Made by a program: the position numbers and the translations under genes. From the NCBI RefSeq assembly GCF_030816505.1, contig NZ_JAUSYB010000001.1:1612001-1676000 (forward strand): 64,000 bases of DNA, written 5' to 3'. Below, one piece after another: positions 51,536 to 60,274 of the stretch. The stretch's first letter is position 1. Each line of letters begins with the position of its first letter. This DNA is from Microbacterium sp. W4I20. GTDB lineage: Bacteria; Actinomycetota; Actinomycetes; Actinomycetales; Microbacteriaceae. The notes below the pieces were generated by a model. That model searched no databases, was not told where the DNA came from, and saw only the letters and a list, made by a program, of their open reading frames with translations.

Positions 51536-52303
51536 TCAGATGGCGGTGTAGCCGCCGTCGATGGTGACCTGCTGGGCCGTCATGTAGCTCGAGACGTCGG
51601 ACGCCAGGAAGACCACGAGGCCGGCGACGTCTTCCGGCGTGGCCATGCGGCCCTGCGGGATGAGCGCCACCCATTCGGCCTCGAGCTCGGGCTGGCGCTC
51701 GATGATCTGCCGCGTCAGGTCGGTGAGCACGTAGCCCGGCGCGATCGAGTTCACGCGGATCCCGGACGAGGCCCACTCGACGGCGAGCGACTTGGCGAGG
51801 TGCGCGACGGCGGCCTTCGACGAGTTGTACGACGCCGCCCACTGCGGCACGTTGACGATCGAGCCCGACATCGACGAGATGAGCACGGCGCTGCCGGTCT
51901 GCCCGGCTTCGAGCAGGGTGCGGCCGAAGGCCTGCGCCGAGAAGAACGTGCCGGTCAGGTTGACGTCGATGACCTTGCGCCAGTTGCTGGCCGTGACGTC
52001 GATGGAGTCCTCGTTGATCTCGATGCCCGCGGCGGTGAGGAGCACCCGGGGAACACCGAGGCGCTCGGTGACGAGAGCGAAGGCCGCGGCCGTGGCATCC
52101 TGATCCGTCACGTCGAGGCGATGGCCGAGCGCGCGCACTCCGAACTCCTCGGCGAGGGATGCCGCGGTCTCCTCCACCGTGTCCAGCAGGTCGAAGAGTG
52201 CGATGTCCACGCCCTCTTCGGCGAGCGCGCGGGCGACGGCGAGGCCGATTCCGCGGCCGCCTCCGGTGACGACGGCGATGCGTCCGGCGAGGTCGATCTT
52301 CAT
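51536..52303 (-). CDS. Short-chain dehydrogenase/reductase
   Basis: A 255-residue classical SDR. TGGGRGIGLA near residue 14 binds NAD(P), and the catalytic Ser and Tyr-x3-Lys are in LISSMSGS and YNSSKAA. The C-terminal IRVNSIAPGYVLTDL and VTIDGGYTAI are typical of sugar or polyol dehydrogenases. ATG 52303 follows AAGGAGA. With the kinase and epimerase it probably oxidises a polyol or sugar of the operon. Confidence 0.9.
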   Translation of the reverse strand: MKIDLAGRIAVVTGGGRGIGLAVARALAEEGVDIALFDLLDTVEETAASLAEEFGVRALGHRLDVTDQDATAAAFALVTERLGVPRVLLTAAGIEINEDSIDVTASNWRKVIDVNLTGTFFSAQAFGRTLLEAGQTGSAVLISSMSGSIVNVPQWAASYNSSKAAVAHLAKSLAVEWASSGIRVNSIAPGYVLTDLTRQIIERQPELEAEWVALIPQGRMATPEDVAGLVVFLASDVSSYMTAQQVTIDGGYTAI

Positions 52304-52376
52304 GGTGTTCTCCTTGGGTCTTGGTTCTGGGGGTTCCGGTTCGGGAACCGGATGTCGAGGGGTGGGTCGGGTGCGG

Positions 52377-53183
52377 TCAGGCGCCGATGAGGGCGCGCAG
52401 ACGGGCGGCGGTCTGCGGCAGGGTGGTCGCCGAGTCGCCGCTGGTCGAGCATTCGAGGTTGATCGCACCCCGGTAGTCGATGTCGCGGAGCGCGCCGAAA
52501 ATCCCGTCCCAATCGAGCGCACCGTGTCCCGGGAGCAGCCGGTTGTTGTCGCCGAGGTGCACGTGACGCACCTGGTCACCCGCAGCGCGGAGAGCGTCGG
52601 GGATGCTCGATTCCTCGATCGACATGTGGAACGTGTCGGGCAGCAGACCCGCGTTCGGGTGCGCCACGCGCGTGACGACGGCAAGGTTGTCGGCCACCGA
52701 GTTGAGATAGCGGCTCTCGTAGCGGTTGAGCGGTTCGAGCAGGATCGCGGCATCGGAGCCCGCGACCCGGTCGAGCAGCTCGCGGTAGAACGCCGTGAAC
52801 TCCTCGTCCTGCGCCGGGGTGAGCTGCTGGTACGGCTCGAACAGCGGCATCGGATCCTGCGGACCGTACTCGAACTCGATCTCGGTCACGAGTCCGAGCT
52901 CCGCGCACACGTCGGCCGCCTCGCGGTACATGTCGCGGCACTGCGCCCGCAGGTCGGCATCCTCCGACATCGCGTGACCGTAGATGTCACCCGTGAGCAC
53001 GAACTCGACCGGACGCACACCGGTGCGCGACTCGAGCGCGACGAGCTCGGCGTGCACCTCGCGATTCCACTCCTCACGCGGCTGGAACACGGCGATCGCG
53101 TCATAGCCCCAGTCGCGCAGCAGTTCCGCCTGGGCGGTCAGCGAGTCTCCGGGGATCATCGGGGTGGAACAGCAGAGGATCAT
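52377..53183 (-). CDS. D-tagatose 3-epimerase-like TIM-barrel isomerase
   Basis: A 268-residue xylose-isomerase-like epimerase. Metal ligands fall in ILLEPLNRYE (Glu), GLLPDTFHM (Asp), RHVHLGDNNRLLPGHG (His) and INLECSTSG (Glu); HLGDNNR followed by PGHG is the signature of ketose 3-epimerases. EryC and allulose/tagatose epimerases share it. ATG 53183 overlaps the kinase stop (ATGA). It would equilibrate a ketose or ketose phosphate with the kinase product. Confidence 0.88.
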   Translation of the reverse strand: MILCCSTPMIPGDSLTAQAELLRDWGYDAIAVFQPREEWNREVHAELVALESRTGVRPVEFVLTGDIYGHAMSEDADLRAQCRDMYREAADVCAELGLVTEIEFEYGPQDPMPLFEPYQQLTPAQDEEFTAFYRELLDRVAGSDAAILLEPLNRYESRYLNSVADNLAVVTRVAHPNAGLLPDTFHMSIEESSIPDALRAAGDQVRHVHLGDNNRLLPGHGALDWDGIFGALRDIDYRGAINLECSTSGDSATTLPQTAARLRALIGA

Positions 53184-54682
53184 CTTCCTTCTCCTTCAGG
53201 GTGGGTCTGTGTGCGCGCTCCGCCGTACAGGCGCGAGAGGGCGTCATCGAATCGGTCGTACCGCGCGTGCGTCGTCGGTGCGGTTCGGGGGTGGTAGACG
53301 TGCGCGTCCGGCACGGGGAGGCGGGCGGTGTCGTCGATCGAGGAGAGCTCGCCCGCGGCCACCAGGGCGAGGATCGCGGCGCCCCGGCAGGCGGCCTCCT
53401 GCTCGGCCGGGACGCGCACGTCGATGCCGCAGACGTCGGCCTTCAGCTGATTCCAGAATCGGGATGCCGTGCCGCCGCCCGCGGTGACGATCTCGCGCAC
53501 CGGCTCGCCGGCATCCCGGATCGCATCGATGTTGCGACGCAGCAGGTGGGCGACGCCCTCCATCACGGCGTACGCGAGATCGATGCGATCGTGCCGCAGC
53601 TGCAGGTCGACGAAGGCGCCGCGCGCGTCGGCGTTGAAGTCGGGAGGGTTGACTCCGGTCAGGTACGGCAGGAAGAGCGGGGCGTCACGGTGATCCCGCT
53701 CCTGCAGCTCGCGCTCCAGCAGGTCGTACGACAGGCCGCCGGCGATGCCCTCGCGGAACCATTCGAGGGCGACACCGCCGCTGTCGGCGCAGCTGAACAG
53801 CACGGTCTCGCCCGGTCGGAGCCCGGGGTGGAACGACAGCACGGAGGCGGGATCGAACGTCCAGTCCGCGGCGACCAGCGAGAGGGCGAGCACCGTGCCG
53901 GCCGATGCGCTGACTGCACCGGGACCGTAAGAGGAGGTGCCGAGCATGGCGCAGAAGTGGTCGAGAGCACCCGCGTTCACGACGTAGGACTCCGCCGGCG
54001 GGAGCGTCGCGGCGACATCCGGTACGACCGGTCCCACGATCGTGCCGGCCGGGACCACTTCGGGAAGCGTCTCGGGGCGCACGCCGCAGAACTCGAGCAT
54101 CTCGGGCCAGTACCGGCGACCGGGAACGTCGTACAGGTACGTGAATCCGCGCGTTGTCTCTTCGCCGACCGCGCGGCCGGTCAGCCGGAGCAGGATGTAG
54201 TCCTTGATCATCAGCACGTGATGGGCTGCGGCGAGGATCTCGGGGCGGTGCGCGCGGAGCCAGCGCAGCTTCGTCGCAGGCCACGTCGGCACCGCCTCGG
54301 TCTCTCCGGTGACGGCGAAGGCCTCGGTGGCACCGAACCTCTCGGTGATCTCTGCGGCCTCGGCGGCGGACCGCTCGTCCATCCAGGAGATGCCCGGCGC
54401 GAGCGCGCGCCCCTCGGCATCCGCGAGCACGAGCGACTCGGCCTGGCCGGTGAGCACGATGTGCGCGGCCGCATCGGGGGCAGCATCCGCGGCCGCCGCG
54501 CAGGAGCGGATCAGCTCGAGCACGGCTGCGAGCACCGCGTCGGCATCGAACTCCACGATCGCCCCGTCGCGGCGGTACCGCATCGGGGCGGTCGTCGCAG
54601 CGAGCTGACGGGCGTGCTCGTCGAACAGGACGACCTTGAGGTTCGTCGTGCCGAGATCGACCGCGTAGACGAGCATCGTCAC
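53180..54682 (-). CDS. FGGY-family carbohydrate kinase
   Basis: A 500-residue FGGY kinase (xylulokinase-like). The start VYAVDLGTTNLKVVLFD binds ATP phosphate, GQAESLVLAD and ISWMDERSAAEA are sugar-side motifs, SASAGTVLALSL and EIVTAGGGTASRFWNQLKADV are the second ATP-binding motifs. The substrate is a ketose or polyol; xylulose, erythritol or a related tetritol are candidates from context. The start is GTG 54682 by overlap with the YjbQ stop (GTGA); ATG 54676 is possible. Confidence 0.92.
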   Translation of the reverse strand: MTMLVYAVDLGTTNLKVVLFDEHARQLAATTAPMRYRRDGAIVEFDADAVLAAVLELIRSCAAAADAAPDAAAHIVLTGQAESLVLADAEGRALAPGISWMDERSAAEAAEITERFGATEAFAVTGETEAVPTWPATKLRWLRAHRPEILAAAHHVLMIKDYILLRLTGRAVGEETTRGFTYLYDVPGRRYWPEMLEFCGVRPETLPEVVPAGTIVGPVVPDVAATLPPAESYVVNAGALDHFCAMLGTSSYGPGAVSASAGTVLALSLVAADWTFDPASVLSFHPGLRPGETVLFSCADSGGVALEWFREGIAGGLSYDLLERELQERDHRDAPLFLPYLTGVNPPDFNADARGAFVDLQLRHDRIDLAYAVMEGVAHLLRRNIDAIRDAGEPVREIVTAGGGTASRFWNQLKADVCGIDVRVPAEQEAACRGAAILALVAAGELSSIDDTARLPVPDAHVYHPRTAPTTHARYDRFDDALSRLYGGARTQTHPEGEGR

Positions 54683-55176
54683 CGGCCCACGACGGTGATC
54701 AGCACGGTGCGCTCACGCGCACGGACCGAGTCGAGGTCGCCGAAGTAGACGCGCCCGAACTCGCCGAGGACGGGAGCGCCGTCGACGAGCGGGATGGACT
54801 CCGACCGCCCGACGATCGACGAGATGATGTGCCCGTCGGTGTTCAGTCCCCACGAGGGATGCTCGCCCCGCAGCTCGGCGGCGTTCTTGATGTGGATCGG
54901 GCCCGGGTGCAGGTACTGCCCCTCGTGGCGGGCCGGCGGCACGATCTTCGCGAAGATGTTCAGGGTGTCCTGCAACAGCAGCTGGGTGCCGTAGTAGGTG
55001 ATGTCCTCGGACTCCTCCTGGATCAGCACGCAGCAGCTGGTGTGCGGGGTGAACGCCTGCACGATGCCCTCGGTGAGACCGGACTCGGCGACGAAGCGGA
55101 TCACCTCGTCGGTGATGTCGAAGAACTCCTGCCGGGCGGGGGTGCTGACGGTGATCGAGTGCGTCTGGACGGACAT
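54679..55176 (-). CDS. YjbQ/UPF0047-family protein
   Basis: A 165-residue YjbQ protein. TPHTSCCVLIQEESEDITYYG and HIKNAAELRGEHPS near the middle carry conserved Thr, His, Ser and Cys, with HIISSIVGRSESIPLVDG toward the end. YjbQ proteins have weak thiamin-phosphate-synthase activity but often sit in sugar-kinase operons where their role is open. ATG 55176 follows AAGGAA. It lies between the MalG-type permease and the kinase. Confidence 0.88.
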   Translation of the reverse strand: MSVQTHSITVSTPARQEFFDITDEVIRFVAESGLTEGIVQAFTPHTSCCVLIQEESEDITYYGTQLLLQDTLNIFAKIVPPARHEGQYLHPGPIHIKNAAELRGEHPSWGLNTDGHIISSIVGRSESIPLVDGAPVLGEFGRVYFGDLDSVRARERTVLITVVGR

Positions 55177-55226
55177 CTGGGTGTTCCTTGCTGACGGGAC
55201 GGACGGGGAGGAGATCGAGGGAGTGG

Positions 55227-56132
55227 TCATTCTGCCGACACCGCCCCGCCGGTCATCCCGGCCACGATGTGCTTCTGGACGATGAAGGCGATGATCAGCA
55301 CCGGCAGGATCGTGATGGTGCCGACGGCGGCGACCTGACCCCACGACGTGCCGATCGGGGTGATGAGGCTCGGGATCGCGACGGGCAGGGTCTGCGTGTG
55401 CCTCCCGGTCAGCACCAGGGCGAACAGGAACTCGTTCCAGGAGTTGATGAGGCAGAAGATGCCGGTGGACGCGAGCCCCGGCTTCACGATCGGGAGGATC
55501 ACCCGGAGGAAGGTGCCCCATTCGCCGCATCCGTCGAGACGCGCGGCCTCGTCGAGCGAGATCGGCACGGCGAGGAAGAACCCGCGCATCATCCAGACGG
55601 TGAAGGGGAGGGCGAACGTGAGGTGCGCCGCGATGAGCGCGAAGTAGGAGTCGCGCACCCCCAGCGAGGAGGCGAGGACGAACAGCGGCACCGCGAGCAC
55701 CATGGCCGGCAGGAGCCGGGCGGCGAGCAGCGCCATCATGAAGGTCTCCCCTTTGCGCACGCGGCTGAGGCTGTACGCGGCGGGCACCCCGACCAGCAGG
55801 GCGATGCCGGTCGAGACCACGCCGACGATCGTGGAGTTCAGGAGATTATCGGTGAACCCCTTCTCCAGGAAGGCCTGGCGGTAGTTCTCCAGGGTCGGGG
55901 CGAAGAACAGGCTCGGCGACGACGAGAAGATGTCGACCCGATCCTTGAACGAGGTGAGGACGAGCCAGATGATCGGCGACAGGTAGACGAGGATCAGAGC
56001 CGCAGCGACGATGCCGAGCACGATCTGGATCGCGCGGGCGCGGGAGCGCCCGGCGGACGGCGCCGCGTACTGGCGCCGGCCCGCATCGCGCGTCACGATG
56101 GCTCGCGTGTTGACGACGGTGGAAGTGCTCAT
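55227..56132 (-). CDS. Carbohydrate ABC transporter permease, MalG type
   Basis: A 301-residue permease with six predicted membrane segments. The EAA loop is SLDEAARLDGCGEWGTF and SLSRVRKGE precedes it. The N-terminal 35 residues are basic and non-conserved. ATG 56132 overlaps the upstream permease stop (ATGA). No ATPase accompanies this importer. Confidence 0.9.
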   Translation of the reverse strand: MSTSTVVNTRAIVTRDAGRRQYAAPSAGRSRARAIQIVLGIVAAALILVYLSPIIWLVLTSFKDRVDIFSSSPSLFFAPTLENYRQAFLEKGFTDNLLNSTIVGVVSTGIALLVGVPAAYSLSRVRKGETFMMALLAARLLPAMVLAVPLFVLASSLGVRDSYFALIAAHLTFALPFTVWMMRGFFLAVPISLDEAARLDGCGEWGTFLRVILPIVKPGLASTGIFCLINSWNEFLFALVLTGRHTQTLPVAIPSLITPIGTSWGQVAAVGTITILPVLIIAFIVQKHIVAGMTGGAVSAE

Positions 56133-57088
56133 GCGTCGACGCCCTTGCGGTTGAGGTAGCGGAACAGGATGGCGGAGAGCGTGGCGACCACCGCGAAGGT
56201 GGCGACACCGAGGGCCGCGCCGTAGCTCATGTCGAACGCGGCGAAGCTGACGCGGTACTGGAAGATGTCGTTCACCGTGGTCGCCGATCCGGGTCCGCCG
56301 CCGGTCAGGATGTAGACCTGGTCGAACTGCCGGATGGCCTCGGTCGCGCGGAACAGGATCGCGACGATGAGCACGGGCCGGACCATCGGGAGCATGACGT
56401 GCCAGTAGAGCTGGAACGTGTTGCATCCGTCGAGTTCGGCCGCCTGGATCTGGGCCTGCGGAGCCGCCGAGAGACCGGCGAGGACCATGAGGGCGATGAA
56501 CGGCGTCCACTCCCAGACGTCCATGACGACGAGGGCCGCGAAGGCGCCGCCCGCGCTGTCGAGCACGCCGCCGTCGCCGACCAGGCCGAAAGCACGGAGG
56601 AAGTCCGTCATGAAACCGAACTGCGGGTTGAGACCGAAGCTGAACATGAGTCCGACGACGAGCGGTGTCGCGATCATCGGCAGCAGCAACGCCGAGGTGA
56701 CGATCCGACGACTGCGGATCAGCCGGGAGAGCACCACGCCGAGGATCGTGCCGAACACCGTCTCGATGCCCACGGCCAGCACGACGTACGCGATGGTGAC
56801 GAGGACCGCACGCCCGAACTGCGCGTCGCCCAGCATCCGGATGTAGTTGTCGAGCCCGATGAAGTGGCCGTCGGCCTCGGCGTCGACCGGGCTGTACGAC
56901 TGGAAGCTGAGGACCACGCTGTAGACCAGCGGGAAGGCCAGCACGATCGCCAGGATGATCAGGCTCGGCGCCTGCATCCCGAATCGCGTCCAGAACACCC
57001 GGTTCCGGGCCCGCGATCCGAGGGCGGTGCGAGCGCCCTCTCCCTCCGATCGCGGTCTCACGGGTGGTCGCTCCGTGGTGATCGACAT
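56129..57088 (-). CDS. Carbohydrate ABC transporter permease, MalF type
   Basis: A 319-residue permease with six predicted membrane segments. The EAA-like loop is QIQAAELDGCNTFQLYW and TEAIRQFDQVYILTGGGPG is the family signature. ATG 57088 is two bases from the stop of the binding-protein gene. It pairs with the MalG-type permease next to it. Confidence 0.9.
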   Translation of the reverse strand: MSITTERPPVRPRSEGEGARTALGSRARNRVFWTRFGMQAPSLIILAIVLAFPLVYSVVLSFQSYSPVDAEADGHFIGLDNYIRMLGDAQFGRAVLVTIAYVVLAVGIETVFGTILGVVLSRLIRSRRIVTSALLLPMIATPLVVGLMFSFGLNPQFGFMTDFLRAFGLVGDGGVLDSAGGAFAALVVMDVWEWTPFIALMVLAGLSAAPQAQIQAAELDGCNTFQLYWHVMLPMVRPVLIVAILFRATEAIRQFDQVYILTGGGPGSATTVNDIFQYRVSFAAFDMSYGAALGVATFAVVATLSAILFRYLNRKGVDA

Positions 57089-57090
57089 GA

Positions 57091-58536
57091 TCAGAACGCC
57101 TTCAGCGGGAGCTTGTCGCCGAGGACGCCCTCGATCTCGGACTGCGCGTCGTCGAGCGCCTTCTGCGGCGTCGAGTCCCCGACGAGCGCGGTCGACACCT
57201 GAAGCGCGAGCTGGTCGAGCATCTGCGGCCATTCGGCGTTGCGCGGGCGGGCCAGGGCGTTCTCGAGGCTCGCGAGCTGCTGCGGCCAGGAGGGCAGTGC
57301 CGAGACGAGCTCGGGGTCCTCGAACGCCGACCGCGTCGCGGGCACTCCGCCCATCTCGCCGATCTTCTTCTGCACCGGCGCGGAGAGCGCCCAGGCGGTG
57401 AAGAGGAAGGCGGCGTCCTTGTCGACGGCCTGCGTGCTGATCGTGTAGGTCCAGGCGCCGTGCAGGGCGTGGTGCTCGTCGCCCTCGGTCGCGACCGGCA
57501 CGTCGCCGTATCCGATCTTGCCGACGACGGCCGACTGCGACTCGTCCTCCATCGCGCCCGCGGTGTCGCCCCAGGAGATCGCCTGCGCCGCGATGCCCTG
57601 CTGCAGGTTCGCGGTGACCTCGTCCCACGTGGCGGAGGTGAATCCCGGAGGGGCGAAGGCGCCGAGCGACTTCATGTACTCCAGGCTCTCGACCGATTCG
57701 TCGCTGTCGACGACGAGTTCGCCGTCGGCGTCGACCACACCGCCGCCGAAGCCTCCGGCGTAGTTCATCCACTCGAAGACGGCGGCTTCGTGGCGCTTGC
57801 CGGCCATGGTCACGCCGTACATCGGCTCGCTCAGCACCTCGCCTGCGGCGGTCTCACCGGCGTCGCGGGTGAAGAACTCCGCGATGTCGCTGTACTGCTC
57901 CCAGGTCTGGGCCGGCGCGAGCTCGTAGCCGTACTCGGCGGCGAAGGCGGCCTTCTCATCAGCGTTCTCGAACAGGTCGGCGCGGTACAGCATCATCGTC
58001 ACGGCGCTGTTGGACGGCATCCCGTAGGACTTGCCGTCCCACGTCGCCGCGGTGTCCCAGAGGCCTTCGACGATGTCGGTCTCGTCGAACTCGTCCCCCA
58101 CTCGCTCGGCGTTCGCCTCGATGAGCGGAGTGATCTCCTCGACGTATCCGCTGCCGGCATACGCGCCGAGGTAGTCGTAGGGGATCGAGACGACGTCGTA
58201 GTCGCCCTGCGCGGTGGAGAAGTCGAGCGTGACGCTCTGGACGAGCTGGGCGAAGGGCGCGGTCTCGATGTTGACGTCGATGCCCGTCTTCGCGGTGAAC
58301 TCCGGCGCGAGCTCGGCGAGGATCTCGGAGTTCAGCGTCGCCTCGGCGAGGACGTTGAGCTCGGTGCCGGCGAACTCCTGCGACCAGCCGTCGGCGGCGT
58401 CGGGATCGACGTCTCCGCCCGATGAGCCTCCGCAGCCGGTGACGGCGAGAGCGAGGACGGTGACGATGCCTGTCGTGAGCGCTGCGCGAGCAGCGGTCGA
58501 GCGGCGGCCGGGCGCATGGCGGGTGAAGTGATACAT
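57091..58536 (-). CDS. Sugar ABC transporter substrate-binding lipoprotein
   Basis: A 481-residue family 1 binding protein with lipobox LAVTGC (C35) after a twin-positive N-terminus. AELAPEFTAKTGIDVNIETAP and GDYDVVSIPYDYLG are characteristic; it is more acidic than the 15642-16943 binding protein. It is the first gene of the eleven-gene leftward operon, divergent from the DeoR gene. The AT-rich 199-base gap between them is the main regulatory region. Confidence 0.9.
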   Translation of the reverse strand: MYHFTRHAPGRRSTAARAALTTGIVTVLALAVTGCGGSSGGDVDPDAADGWSQEFAGTELNVLAEATLNSEILAELAPEFTAKTGIDVNIETAPFAQLVQSVTLDFSTAQGDYDVVSIPYDYLGAYAGSGYVEEITPLIEANAERVGDEFDETDIVEGLWDTAATWDGKSYGMPSNSAVTMMLYRADLFENADEKAAFAAEYGYELAPAQTWEQYSDIAEFFTRDAGETAAGEVLSEPMYGVTMAGKRHEAAVFEWMNYAGGFGGGVVDADGELVVDSDESVESLEYMKSLGAFAPPGFTSATWDEVTANLQQGIAAQAISWGDTAGAMEDESQSAVVGKIGYGDVPVATEGDEHHALHGAWTYTISTQAVDKDAAFLFTAWALSAPVQKKIGEMGGVPATRSAFEDPELVSALPSWPQQLASLENALARPRNAEWPQMLDQLALQVSTALVGDSTPQKALDDAQSEIEGVLGDKLPLKAF

Positions 58537-58602
58537 CGGCGTCCTTCGTATCGGCGGTGATCGGGTGCACGATCGTGAAGTTGTGATCGTGTTTCACGTC
58601 AA

Positions 58603-58669
58603 TGTAATTGGTTAACACTCATGCCGCAAGAGTTTCCCCAAAACCTGTGAATCGTTTACAAATCTGTAA
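58603..58669. promoter_or_regulatory. Repeated TGTAA/TTACA sites in the sugar-operon promoter region
   Basis: TGTAATTGGTTAACA (58603-58617) is an imperfect inverted repeat, and TTACA-AATC-TGTAA (58656-58669) is a perfect one. Both lie in the unusually AT-rich gap between the leftward binding-protein gene and the DeoR gene, and are plausible DeoR operators. The rest of the gap holds no gene. Confidence 0.4.
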
Positions 58670-58735
58670 CACGCTGTGATAGATTTTCGAATCGCGCACC
58701 CCTCGGGAGCGCGCCGGTGAGACTCGGAGGTCGGG

Positions 58736-59515
58736 ATGAGCGGAATCACTCCGCAGCGCAGACGCGTGGAGATCGAATCGCTGATGAGCGGGCAGACGGA
58801 GGTGGACATCCAGAGCCTGGCCGTGCACTTCGGCGTCTCGGAGATGACCATCCGCCGCGACCTCGGCACGCTCGAGGAGGAGGGGATCGTCCGTCGCCTC
58901 GTCGGCGGACGCGCGCTGCTCCTGGATGCGAAGAGCCGCGAGCCCGCCCTGTCCACCCGCGCGCAGGCCGCCCATGAGACCAAGGCCCACATCGGTCGTG
59001 CCGTGGCCGACCTGCTCGTCGATGACGAGGTCGTCTTCATCGACGGCGGCAGCACCGCCCTGGCCGTCGCCCACGCGCTTCGCGGCACCGGAAAGCGGCT
59101 CACCGTCCTCACCCGCAGCATCCTGGTGGTCTCCGAGCTGGCGCAGGAGCCGAGCATCGAGATCTTCATGCTCGGCGGAAGGGTGAAGTCGTCGGAGATG
59201 CTCACGACGAGCTCGACGATGTCGGACGACCTGCGCCACTACAACGTCGACTCCTACGTCATGGGCATCAGCGGCGTGCACCCCACCCGCGGCCTGACCG
59301 ACTACGACCCCGACGAGAGTGCCGGCAAGCGTCTCGCGCTGGACCGGTCCGATCGGGTCATCCTCGTCGCCGACCACTCCAAGCTCGGCCGCGTGCTGAT
59401 GTCGCGCGTCGCCGCGATCGACGACGTCGACGTGCTCGTCACCGACTCCGATCACGAGGTGCTGGCCAGCATGCCGGCCGCCTTGAACGTGGTGATCGTG
59501 GAGCCACCGCAGTGA
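58736..59515 (+). CDS. DeoR/GlpR-family regulator
   Basis: A 259-residue DeoR protein. The helix-turn-helix is at about residues 22-45 (DIQSLAVHFGVSEMTIRRDL), and the sensor domain with isomerase-like fold contains VVFIDGGSTALAVA and RVILVADHSKLGRV. DeoR proteins respond to phosphorylated sugars. ATG 58736 follows CGGAGG. It is divergent from the sugar operon and coupled to the TPI-like gene (GTGA), which ties the regulator to the sugar-phosphate step. Confidence 0.92.
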   Translation: MSGITPQRRRVEIESLMSGQTEVDIQSLAVHFGVSEMTIRRDLGTLEEEGIVRRLVGGRALLLDAKSREPALSTRAQAAHETKAHIGRAVADLLVDDEVVFIDGGSTALAVAHALRGTGKRLTVLTRSILVVSELAQEPSIEIFMLGGRVKSSEMLTTSSTMSDDLRHYNVDSYVMGISGVHPTRGLTDYDPDESAGKRLALDRSDRVILVADHSKLGRVLMSRVAAIDDVDVLVTDSDHEVLASMPAALNVVIVEPPQ

Positions 59516-60219
59516 GCGCTCCCGCATTGCAGGCCCCCTTCTTCGAGATCGGGCCGAAGAACCTGCTCCGGCTGCCCGAGATCGTCGCGGTGGCCGAGGC
59601 CGCGGCATCCGCCGGTGAGCGGCACGGGGTCTCGGTCATCCTGACCGTGCCGACCGCGCTGATCGCGCCGGTGCGCACAGCCGTTCCGGGAGTTCTCGTC
59701 TTCGCGCAGGGCGTCGATGACGACGAGCCCGGCGGCAGCGTCGCCCGAGTGCTGCCGGAGGCGTTGGCGGATGCCGGCGCGCACGGCGTCATGTTGAATC
59801 ACGACGCCAGTCCGCTCGCCCCCGCCGAGCTCGAGCGCGCCATCCGTCGCGCGCAGGAGAACGATCTGATGACCATGGTGTGCGCGGGTGACGACGAGTC
59901 CGTGATGGGGCTGGTCGATCTCGCGCCGACGATCGTGCTCTACGAGCCCCCGAATCTCATCGGCAGCACCGAGAGCACCGACCGCCCGTGGATCCCCGAG
60001 ATCGACCGCACGGTGGCCGAGCGCGCGCCGGACATCCTGATGATGCACGCCGGAGGGGTGTCCCGCCCCGACGACGCCTTCGTGATCATGCGAGCCGGCG
60101 CCCGGGGCACCGGCTCGACCTCCGGTGTCCTGCGGGCGGAGTCTCCCGCGGTCGCCGCTGAGGAGTTCATCGCCGCGACCCGACGAGGTTTCGACGCGCA
60201 CCGCCGTTCGCCGGCCTGA
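59512..60219 (+). CDS. Triosephosphate isomerase-like protein (archaeal-type)
   Basis: A 235-residue TIM barrel with the short archaeal-type TPI plan. Catalytic residues are K16 (FEIGPKNLL), H97 (MLNHDASPL) and E145 (LYEPPNLIG), and late GARGTGSTSG-VL binds phosphate. Such second TPI-like enzymes in sugar operons (EryH/LerI type) isomerise tetrose phosphates rather than glyceraldehyde phosphate. GTG 59512 overlaps the DeoR stop. It supports a tetritol or related keto-sugar pathway in the adjacent operon. Confidence 0.82.
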   Translation: MSAPALQAPFFEIGPKNLLRLPEIVAVAEAAASAGERHGVSVILTVPTALIAPVRTAVPGVLVFAQGVDDDEPGGSVARVLPEALADAGAHGVMLNHDASPLAPAELERAIRRAQENDLMTMVCAGDDESVMGLVDLAPTIVLYEPPNLIGSTESTDRPWIPEIDRTVAERAPDILMMHAGGVSRPDDAFVIMRAGARGTGSTSGVLRAESPAVAAEEFIAATRRGFDAHRRSPA

Positions 60220-60238
60220 GCCAATCACTCCGTCCGCT

Positions 60239-60266
60239 CCGCTCGACTCCCCCATGAGCTGAGCGG
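60239..60266. terminator. Imperfect hairpin between convergent genes
   Basis: CCGCTC, GA, CTC pairs with GAG, CT, GAGCGG around a CCCCAT loop: nine paired bases with a two-base internal mismatch. It lies in the 55-base gap between the TPI-like gene and the convergent GntR gene and may terminate both transcripts. Confidence 0.4.
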
Positions 60267-60274
60267 TACGCGGG

